From NCBI GenBank assembly GCA_019057975.1, contig JAHLWJ010000173.1, positions 1 to 8,938 of the forward strand: a stretch of DNA of 8,938 nucleotides. Direction: 5' to 3'. Made by a program: the position numbers and the translations under genes. The notes beneath the pieces are model-generated. The model ran no database searches and was not told the origin of the DNA. It saw only the letters and a program-made list of their open reading frames with translations. The stretch comes from Promethearchaeota archaeon (GTDB lineage Archaea; Asgardarchaeota; Lokiarchaeia; Sigynarchaeales; SOKP01). Of the stretch, positions 1 through 5,315 are shown in pieces (within the stretch, counting starts at the first letter, position 1; each line of letters opens with the position of its first letter).

Positions 1-231
1 AAATTTTTTTGTTTAAATATGTATATAATTAATTTTTATGGAATTATTTTATTTCAAATTTAATAAAAACTGCAATCTCATCGACAAAACTATGGGTTAT
101 TGGTAAATACAAAAATAATAAATTACAAATCAATTGGACCCCAAATGATTATGTATTTTTTTCTGACTTAAACAAACAATAAAAGAAATTGCAAATAAAG
201 TGTTAATAAAATAACTTTAAATTGGAGAAAC

Positions 232-248
232 AAATAAATTTTTATATC
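232..248 (+). promoter_or_regulatory. Candidate BRE/TATA promoter for nrdD
   Basis: A purine-rich AAATAAA runs directly into TTTTTATATC, which resembles an archaeal BRE plus TATA box. Transcription starting about 25 bp later would give an nrdD leader of roughly 130 nt containing the inverted repeats at 277-291 and 314-325. In DNA this AT-rich such boxes also arise by chance, and a closer promoter around 350-375 is possible. Confidence 0.3.
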
Positions 249-276
249 AAAAGAGGTAAAATATTAACGATAATAA

Positions 277-291
277 AGAATTAATAATTCT
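277..291. repeat. 15-bp inverted repeat in nrdD upstream region
   Basis: AGAATTA and TAATTCT are perfect inverted copies around a single central A. It lies between the candidate TATA box and the nrdD start, so it could be an operator half-site pair or a weak RNA hairpin. Composition alone makes chance occurrence plausible. Confidence 0.35.
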
Positions 292-313
292 CTTGATTCA
301 GATCACGCCACCG

Positions 314-325
314 ACAAAATTTTGT
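314..325. repeat. Perfect 12-bp palindrome ACAAAATTTTGT
   Basis: This is a perfectly self-complementary 12-mer about 75 bp before the nrdD start. It is enclosed by a second complementary pair, TGATTC at 294-299 and GAATCA at 334-339. It is a candidate regulator-binding site or structured leader for nrdD. It does not match the usual paired 16-bp NrdR boxes well, so no regulator is assigned. Confidence 0.35.
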
Positions 326-385
326 ACTTTTAAGAATCACAGATTATAGTTCTTTATTGTTAAAGATAATTTGAAATTGAAAAAA

Positions 386-391
386 GAGATG
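386..391 (+). promoter_or_regulatory. Shine-Dalgarno deciding the nrdD TTG start
   Basis: GAGATG sits 7 nt before the TTG at 399 and matches the GAGGTG core complementary to archaeal 16S rRNA with one mismatch. An in-frame stop (TAA, 393-395) lies one codon before the TTG, so no upstream in-frame start is possible. Confidence 0.5.
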
Positions 392-398
392 TTAAACA

Positions 399-2534
399 TT
401 GGTATTATTATCAGATCCTAAAACTATAAAAGAAAAAGATGGTGAAAAAATAAAGCGGAATTATTTAACAAAATTAATACCTCAAGTTTTTAGAACTGAA
501 GGTGATGTTGTACCTTTCGATCCAGTTAAAATTGAGCACAGCCTTATCAGAGAAACTGGTTTAGATCAAGGATCTGCTGATAGGATTACTGAACTTGTTG
601 TCAGAAGAATAATTTCTTCAGGGATTAAATTTCTATCAGGTCCGCATATTAGAGAAATCGTTTGTTCAATTTTATCAGAACAACATTTTGAAGAAGAACG
701 TAAAATATACACAAGAATTGGAATGCCATTGATGGATTATGAAGCTATTTTAGAATATGGAGTTGATGAAAATGCAAATCAGGATATGAATCCTGAAAGC
801 ATTCATCATTGGGCTGCAAATAGGATCTCTGATGAATACGCATTATTAAGAATTTTAGACTCAGAAGAAGCACGTGCTCATTTATTTGGTGATCTTCATG
901 TTCATATGCTTCGGTATTTCGATTTGCGACCATTCTGTCAAGAATGGGATCCCAGGATGATTCTTGAAAATGGTTTACCGCCTGTAGAGAGTTGGGCTCA
1001 TTGTAGTAAGTCTGGTCCGGCAGGTAGTTTGCGTGTGGCTGTTACACATTTAGCAAAGTGGTTAGGGATTATTCAAGGTGAATTTAGCGGTGGCCAGGGA
1101 TATGATTATATAACCACCTTTTTAGCTCCTTATGCACGTGGTATTTCTGATAGAGAAATAGAACAATCGATGCAGTGTTTAATTTTTGAAACTAATCAAA
1201 TTTTTGCTGCAAGAGGAGGACAAGTTCCATTTACTTCGATCTCCTGTACTCCAACAGTACCAGATGGTTTATTAAATATACCCGCAGTTGGACCTCATGG
1301 AAAAATAGGAGGAACTTATGGTGATTATAAAGATGAATGTCTTAAACTCTTTGATGCTTTAACTGACGTATATATTCAAGGTGACCATAATGGAAAACTC
1401 TTTGCTTTTCCGAAACATGAGATTAAAATTAAAAAAGAATGGTTAAGTGAATTTGAACCATCTTATTTAAAACTAATGGAAGAAGTCGCAACAATGGGAA
1501 CTCCATATTTTCTTAATATGTGCCCAGATTGGATGCCTGATGAAATTCATAGTCAATGTTGTAGAAAGTTTTTAAGTGCAAATCAAATAATAGAACAATG
1601 CATCCTTGATCCCGAAAAAAGAAAAAATGCTAATGTGTGGGAAAATTATGTTACAATTGGTTCATTACAAAGCGTTAGTTTAAATTTACCTCGGTATGCT
1701 TATCTTTCCAATAATACAGATGATTATTTTACATTATTAGATATGAAAATGGAACTTTCAGCTAGAATTCTTAGAAAAAAATGGAATTTAATGGAAAAAC
1801 GGTTAAAAACTGGTCATTTACCTTTATGCAGTGGGAAAATTAATGGCAAGCCAATTTTTAATATTAACGATCAGAATCTTTCAATAGGGTTTACCGGATT
1901 AAATGAAGCTGTGAAAAGCCTAACTGGATATGAATTACATGAACATGATACTGCTTATGAATTAGGAAAAAAAATATTAAGTTATATGGTTGCTAAATGT
2001 AATAGTATGACAGAAAGAGATAAAAAATATTACTCTCTTTGGGAACAACCTGCAGAATCAACAGCTAATCGTTTAGCAAAATTAGATTTAAAACATTTTC
2101 CAAAGAAAGCTATCCCTCAATCACATGGTAATACTGCCTATTATACAAATTCAGATCATTTTAGATACGATGCAGGTATTTCTTTATCAGAAAGGATTAA
2201 AAAACAAGGTGAATTTCACCCGATAGTAAATGGAGGTGTTATCACTCACATTTGGCTTGGCGAACAAAAGCCAGATATTTATGCTTTATGGGAACTTACT
2301 AAGAATATCTGCCTTAATACGAATACTGCATATTTTGCATATACAATTGATTTCATTTATTGCCCATCGTGTAGAAAGATGATTAGAGGTACTCAATTTA
2401 GCTGCCCAATGTGTCAGTCTGAAGATGTAAAAGTTTATTCCCGAGTCACAGGATATTATAGTGAAGTAAATAGATATAATCCGGGTAAAATAGCCGAATG
2501 GCAAGCTCGTAAACGAGAATACCTTTTTCATTAA
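399..2534 (+). CDS. nrdD: Anaerobic (class III) ribonucleoside-triphosphate reductase NrdD
   Basis: NrdD reduces ribonucleoside triphosphates to dNTPs with a glycyl radical, supplying DNA precursors without oxygen. The 711-residue protein matches the usual length of ATP-cone-bearing NrdD. Residues about 28-117 form the N-terminal ATP cone (regulation by ATP/dATP). The barrel follows: GDLHVHML (164-171), Cys180 at the position of the E. coli C175/T4 C79 reaction cysteine, GGQGYDY (231-237), Cys388 in QCCRKFLS as the likely thiyl-radical cysteine, and GSLQSVSLNLPR (421-432). The C-terminal zinc site is Cys655, 658, 669 and 672, and Gly685 in RVTGYY is the glycyl-radical residue. All key residues appear present. 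Residue equivalences are from remembered family alignments. The start is TTG, forced by a stop just upstream. The activase NrdG, which must install the radical, is not in this window. Confidence 0.96.
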   Translation: MVLLSDPKTIKEKDGEKIKRNYLTKLIPQVFRTEGDVVPFDPVKIEHSLIRETGLDQGSADRITELVVRRIISSGIKFLSGPHIREIVCSILSEQHFEEERKIYTRIGMPLMDYEAILEYGVDENANQDMNPESIHHWAANRISDEYALLRILDSEEARAHLFGDLHVHMLRYFDLRPFCQEWDPRMILENGLPPVESWAHCSKSGPAGSLRVAVTHLAKWLGIIQGEFSGGQGYDYITTFLAPYARGISDREIEQSMQCLIFETNQIFAARGGQVPFTSISCTPTVPDGLLNIPAVGPHGKIGGTYGDYKDECLKLFDALTDVYIQGDHNGKLFAFPKHEIKIKKEWLSEFEPSYLKLMEEVATMGTPYFLNMCPDWMPDEIHSQCCRKFLSANQIIEQCILDPEKRKNANVWENYVTIGSLQSVSLNLPRYAYLSNNTDDYFTLLDMKMELSARILRKKWNLMEKRLKTGHLPLCSGKINGKPIFNINDQNLSIGFTGLNEAVKSLTGYELHEHDTAYELGKKILSYMVAKCNSMTERDKKYYSLWEQPAESTANRLAKLDLKHFPKKAIPQSHGNTAYYTNSDHFRYDAGISLSERIKKQGEFHPIVNGGVITHIWLGEQKPDIYALWELTKNICLNTNTAYFAYTIDFIYCPSCRKMIRGTQFSCPMCQSEDVKVYSRVTGYYSEVNRYNPGKIAEWQARKREYLFH

Positions 2535-2555
2535 TTTTTTATTTTTCTATTTTTT
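2535..2555 (+). terminator. T-rich terminator after nrdD
   Basis: Directly after the nrdD stop come T runs of six, five and six bases separated by one to three other bases, the usual form of an archaeal intrinsic terminator. The last T run also forms the 5' part of the TATA box of the next gene. Confidence 0.6.
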
Positions 2556-2560
2556 ATATA
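2551..2560 (+). promoter_or_regulatory. TATA box of the MazG-like gene (leaderless)
   Basis: TTTTTATATA is centred about 26 bp before the ATG at 2582, placing transcription start at or within a base or two of the start codon. There is no Shine-Dalgarno sequence before that ATG, which fits a leaderless mRNA. Confidence 0.55.
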
Positions 2561-2581
2561 ATCCCGTATAATATTCTATAT

Positions 2582-2908
2582 ATGGTAAAAGAGAATTCAT
2601 TAATAGAAATTCAAAATTTAGTTGATCATTGGATTTGTGAACATGGGGGATACTGGTCTCCTTTATCAATGATTTGTGCGATTGTGGAAGAGTTAGGAGA
2701 AGTAGCTAGAGAGGTTAACTCTCTTGAAGGATATAAACCTAAAAAATCTAGTATATTGAATTCAAATTTAGGAGAGGAATTAGCGGATCTTCTATTTTCT
2801 ATAATATGCATCGCTAATCATTATAAAGTTGATTTGGGAAAAGAATTTAATAATATAATTGATAAATACTCTAAGAGAGATTCAAAGCGGTTTTTAGATT
2901 TAGAATAA
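2582..2908 (+). CDS. MazG-like nucleotide pyrophosphohydrolase
   Basis: This is a 108-residue all-alpha NTP pyrophosphohydrolase of the MazG-like superfamily, the single-domain (YpjD-like) type and not the two-domain MazG. Such enzymes hydrolyse NTPs or dNTPs to monophosphate plus pyrophosphate with Mg2+, often removing non-canonical or excess nucleotides. The metal-binding pattern is visible: EELGE (36-40, acidic residues Glu36, Glu37, Glu40) and, 25 residues on, EELAD (65-69, Glu66 and Asp69), giving EExxE...ExxD. The gene lies 47 bp after nrdD, which suggests a shared theme of nucleotide-pool control, but a T-rich terminator and a TATA box between them indicate separate transcription. The exact substrate cannot be read from sequence. 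The ATG start is supported by the TATA spacing and lack of a leader. Confidence 0.87.
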   Translation: MVKENSLIEIQNLVDHWICEHGGYWSPLSMICAIVEELGEVAREVNSLEGYKPKKSSILNSNLGEELADLLFSIICIANHYKVDLGKEFNNIIDKYSKRDSKRFLDLE

Positions 2909-2980
2909 CATCAAATTGTTTAATGGAATACCATATGAAATTATCTTTAATGCAAAATTTTAATTGATTAAATTTTTCTA

Positions 2981-2988
2981 TTTTATAA
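2981..2988 (+). promoter_or_regulatory. TATA box of mfnA
   Basis: TTTTATAA is centred about 26 bp before position 3011, giving a predicted leader of about 16 nt before the mfnA ATG at 3027. No Shine-Dalgarno motif is evident in that leader. Confidence 0.45.
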
Positions 2989-2991
2989 GTC

Positions 2992-3011
2992 ATTAGTAAT
3001 GGGTTACTAAT
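2992..3011. promoter_or_regulatory. Perfect inverted repeat at the mfnA transcription start (candidate operator)
   Basis: ATTAGTAA and TTACTAAT are perfect 8-bp inverted copies around TGGG. The repeat fills the gap between the TATA box (2981-2988) and the predicted transcription start (about 3011), where a dimeric repressor would block initiation. The alternative is an RNA hairpin if transcription starts further upstream. Confidence 0.45.
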
Positions 3012-3026
3012 TTATCGTTAAAACTC

Positions 3027-4193
3027 ATGTTGAAAAATGGATTGGAAAAGCAGGAAATACTTCGTATACTAGAAGATAAATTAAAATTAGATAAGTTGTA
3101 TGATTCAGGATCAATTTTAGGATCTATGTGCACAGAACCACTTGATTTAGGTATTGAAATTTGCATGAAATATATGTCTAAAAATTTAGGTGATCCTGGA
3201 TTATTTTTAGGGACAACAGCTTTAGAGAAAGAACTAGTTTCAGAGATAGGTGAGCTTTTTGGAGGAAAACATATAATAGGCACATTTACTACAGGTGGTT
3301 CAGAAGCAAATCTAATTGCAATGAGGATCGCTAAGAAGTTGAGACCTGATATAAAAAATCCTGAAGTTGTGTTGTCTCAATCTGCACACATTTCATTTGA
3401 TAAAGCAGCTGATTTACTCGATATAAAGCTTCGAAAAGTACATTTAAATGAAGATTTTACATTAGATATGAATCATTTTGAGTCTTTGATAAATCAAAAT
3501 ACATGCGGGGTAGTAGGTATTGCTGGAACTACATCTTTAGGTCTAGTTGACCCTATTGAAGAAATCGGTAAAAAAACCGATGGGGAAGATATCTCCTTCC
3601 ATATAGATGCCGCATTTGGAGGATTTGTATTACCTTTCTTAGAAAATTTAAATCTCCATAACCCTCCCTGGGATTTTTCGGTCAAATCTGTTGATTCAAT
3701 TACAGCAGATCCTCATAAGATGGGAATGGGAGTAATTCCTACTGGCGGAATTTTTTTAAGAGATAAATCAATCTTACAAAAAATCGGATTTGAAATTCCT
3801 TATTTAGCTGGTGGAAATTTTAAACATCTTCATATTGTTGGGACAAGGTCAGGTGGAACAGTTATTGCATTTTGGGCAATTCTCAAGTCTTTAGGAATAA
3901 ACGGATTTAATAAAATTGTTGAAAAATGTATGGACAATACCAATTATTTAGTGAAAAGAATTGCGGAGATTAAAGGAATCAAAATAGCAACTAAACCTGT
4001 AATGAATATCGTAGGTATTACGACCGAGAATGGAGATACAATATGTAAAATTGATGAAGAATTGCGTAAAAGGAATTGGATGACAGGGAAATTCGAGAAA
4101 CTCAATTTAATAAGAGTGATAGTAATGCCCCATGTTCAAAAAGTCCATTTAAAAAATTTTATTAAAGATTTAGAAGATATTGTAAAAATTTAA
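3027..4193 (+). CDS. mfnA: MfnA-type L-tyrosine / L-aspartate decarboxylase (PLP, group II)
   Basis: This 388-residue pyridoxal-phosphate decarboxylase belongs to the archaeal MfnA family. Members make tyramine from tyrosine for methanofuran, or beta-alanine from aspartate for coenzyme A. Family landmarks in order: GSMCTEPL (32-39), NLGDPGLFLGT (53-63), TGGSEANL (89-96, cofactor phosphate contact), His121 in SAHISFDKA (cofactor-stacking position), GIAGTTSLG (164-172), HIDAAFGG (192-199, Asp194 to the pyridine N), DPHKMGMG (228-235) with Lys231 as the PLP Schiff-base lysine, GTRSGG (272-277) and the C-terminal RVIVMPHV (363-370). Length matches the methanogen enzymes (about 390-400). The ATG at 3027 is the only early in-frame start; a stop lies at 2997-2999. 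The gene has its own TATA box and a candidate operator. The substrate is not decided by sequence; both roles are plausible in an archaeon with a methanofuran-type carbon pathway. Confidence 0.9.
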   Translation: MLKNGLEKQEILRILEDKLKLDKLYDSGSILGSMCTEPLDLGIEICMKYMSKNLGDPGLFLGTTALEKELVSEIGELFGGKHIIGTFTTGGSEANLIAMRIAKKLRPDIKNPEVVLSQSAHISFDKAADLLDIKLRKVHLNEDFTLDMNHFESLINQNTCGVVGIAGTTSLGLVDPIEEIGKKTDGEDISFHIDAAFGGFVLPFLENLNLHNPPWDFSVKSVDSITADPHKMGMGVIPTGGIFLRDKSILQKIGFEIPYLAGGNFKHLHIVGTRSGGTVIAFWAILKSLGINGFNKIVEKCMDNTNYLVKRIAEIKGIKIATKPVMNIVGITTENGDTICKIDEELRKRNWMTGKFEKLNLIRVIVMPHVQKVHLKNFIKDLEDIVKI

Positions 4194-4210
4194 TAAGTTA
4201 AGCTAATACA

Positions 4211-4253
4211 AAAATTCTTTCCTATAATTTTATAGTCAATTTTATGTAATTTT
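4211..4253 (+). terminator. T-rich terminator region after mfnA
   Basis: Several T runs follow the mfnA stop. They include a small hairpin, CTATAA and TTATAG around TT at 4222-4235, then AATTTTATGTAATTTT. This is consistent with archaeal termination but not sharply defined. Confidence 0.35.
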
Positions 4254-4343
4254 AAATGTAAAAGATATAGTTCTAAAATTCTATTATCTACCTTCTTAAT
4301 TAGTTCTTCTTATTTTGCCAAATCCAAATCAGTTTTATAGTAC

Positions 4344-4371
4344 TTTTTACTATTTAATATTTAAGTAAAAA
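4344..4371. repeat. Inverted repeat upstream of the zinc-ribbon gene
   Basis: TTTTTACT (4344-4351) and AGTAAAAA (4364-4371) are perfect 8-bp inverted copies around a 12-base AT loop that itself looks TATA-like. The repeat ends 41 bp before the ATG at 4413, so it overlaps the expected promoter. It may be an operator or simply AT-rich chance. Confidence 0.35.
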
Positions 4372-4412
4372 TTTATTTGGGAGTTTAATTTCATAAAGTT
4401 TGATTTAGTGAT

Positions 4413-5192
4413 ATGGGAAAAGAAAAAAAGGCATTAGGGATAAAGACAACTCGATATTTTACTAAAAATTGTTCTAAATGTGGTTTTGAGTATCCAAATT
4501 GGTTTACTAATTGCCCAAAATGTGGCGCAGCTTGGGATGAAATGGAAGCAAAGGTATTTTCAACTACCGTAGAAGATCAAAGGAAAACAATTAAGATTGT
4601 AGTAAAGATAACTGAAGAAGATTTTAATAGAGCTATATTATATGTGAATTTAATTTTTAGTGCAGATCAAGGGAAATCGTGGTATCAAATGCCAATGGAC
4701 ACAAAGATGGATTACTATATAGCTGAAATTGATGAAATTCCTTCGGGTTCAATTATTATTTATTACATTGAAGTTTATTTAGAGAATGGAGAAAGAATTA
4801 TTGAAAATAATGATAATAAATATTTTTATTATAAAGTGGGTGTATCTATTGGAGAACCTGAAGAAAAACCTACCGAAAGTGAAAAAAAAGCGTTTAAAGA
4901 ACAAATTAAGGAATCTTTAATCAAACCTAAACAATACTCTAAAGATTCCAGTGAATCTCAAAAATCAGAAACTTATGTAACCAGAAATCTGATTGAACAA
5001 TCTACAAGGATCCCTCAAGAACCAATTAAGTCCAATATAGATGCTAGTTCTCAAGAACAATCTTCAAAAGATTTGACGATTTTTGGTAAACCTCAAACAA
5101 AAATTGATCCTGATTTAAAAGTTTGTACTTATTGTAATTCTAAAATAAAGAAAATGTGGAGTATTTGCCCAATTTGTGGAAAAGATCTATAA
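4413..5192 (+). CDS. Zinc ribbon / beta-sandwich / zinc ribbon protein, function unknown
   Basis: I do not recognise this 259-residue protein as a named family. It starts with a zinc ribbon (Cys20, 23, 34, 37; CSKCG...CPKCG). Residues about 57-143 then look like an all-beta, Ig- or E-set-like sandwich: alternating hydrophobic strands with GKSWYQM (87-93), a YYIAEI strand and an IIYYIEVYLENG strand (115-126), a pattern seen in beta-sandwich repeats of secreted and scaffold proteins. A hydrophilic Ser/Lys/Glu-rich linker follows (about 145-235). It ends in a second zinc ribbon (Cys238, 241, 252, 255) four residues before the C terminus. Both ribbons have CX2C-X10-CX2C spacing. There is no signal peptide or membrane segment, so it is probably cytoplasmic. 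It is convergent with the GTPase fusion, whose tail ribbon has the same spacing and ending. A binding or adaptor role is inference. Confidence 0.75.
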   Translation: MGKEKKALGIKTTRYFTKNCSKCGFEYPNWFTNCPKCGAAWDEMEAKVFSTTVEDQRKTIKIVVKITEEDFNRAILYVNLIFSADQGKSWYQMPMDTKMDYYIAEIDEIPSGSIIIYYIEVYLENGERIIENNDNKYFYYKVGVSIGEPEEKPTESEKKAFKEQIKESLIKPKQYSKDSSESQKSETYVTRNLIEQSTRIPQEPIKSNIDASSQEQSSKDLTIFGKPQTKIDPDLKVCTYCNSKIKKMWSICPICGKDL

Positions 5193-5286
5193 CTAATCCT
5201 AACAATTAATTTAGGTAATAAAGAATGCATTAAACTTTGAATTTAATTAAAATGCTTAAATTTTATTCATATGAAAAATACATATT

Positions 5287-5315
5287 AAAAATTATTATAA
5301 GTGTGAACCACACTT
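5287..5315 (-). terminator. Hairpin plus T run ending the GTPase-fusion gene
   Basis: Read on the minus strand, AAGTGTG and CACACTT (5315-5309 and 5305-5299) form a perfect 7-bp stem with a 3-base loop. It covers the last codons of the gene, ends just before its stop codon, and is followed shortly by a run of five T. It resembles a Rho-independent terminator, though archaeal termination mostly needs only the T run. Confidence 0.45.

Larger units (their letters stand above)
1..398. other. Non-coding leader/promoter region upstream of nrdD
   Basis: This 398-bp stretch has no convincing gene on either strand. It is very AT-rich, apart from a more mixed patch around 300-315. It holds a TATA-like box near 238-247, an inverted repeat at 277-291, a perfect 12-bp palindrome at 314-325, and a longer-range pair (294-299 with 334-339) enclosing that palindrome. 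The likely reading is the promoter and 5' leader of nrdD; whether the repeats are operators, RNA structure or chance in AT-rich DNA cannot be decided from sequence alone. No tRNA or recognisable riboswitch was found. Confidence 0.55.

Noticed and set aside
38..106. 22-codon ORF (ATG at 38) with TATA-like sequence about 25 bp upstream
   Set aside because: It could be a leaderless microprotein, but it is short, has no motif, and such ORFs are expected by chance; not supported without conservation.
145..166. C/D box guide RNA candidate (ATGATTA ... CTGA)
   Set aside because: The C box has a mismatch, no internal D'/C' boxes are seen and the spacing is too short for an archaeal C/D sRNA.
314..325. 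NrdR box upstream of nrdD
   Set aside because: The palindrome is 12 bp and single, while NrdR boxes are about 16 bp and normally occur in spaced pairs; kept only as a generic palindrome.
2286..2531. 81-codon minus-strand ORF
   Set aside because: It is fully inside the conserved zinc-site and glycyl-radical end of nrdD and has no recognisable protein features.
2582..4193. Operon of the MazG-like gene with mfnA
   Set aside because: There are 118 bp between them with a TATA box and operator-like repeat before mfnA, and no functional link.
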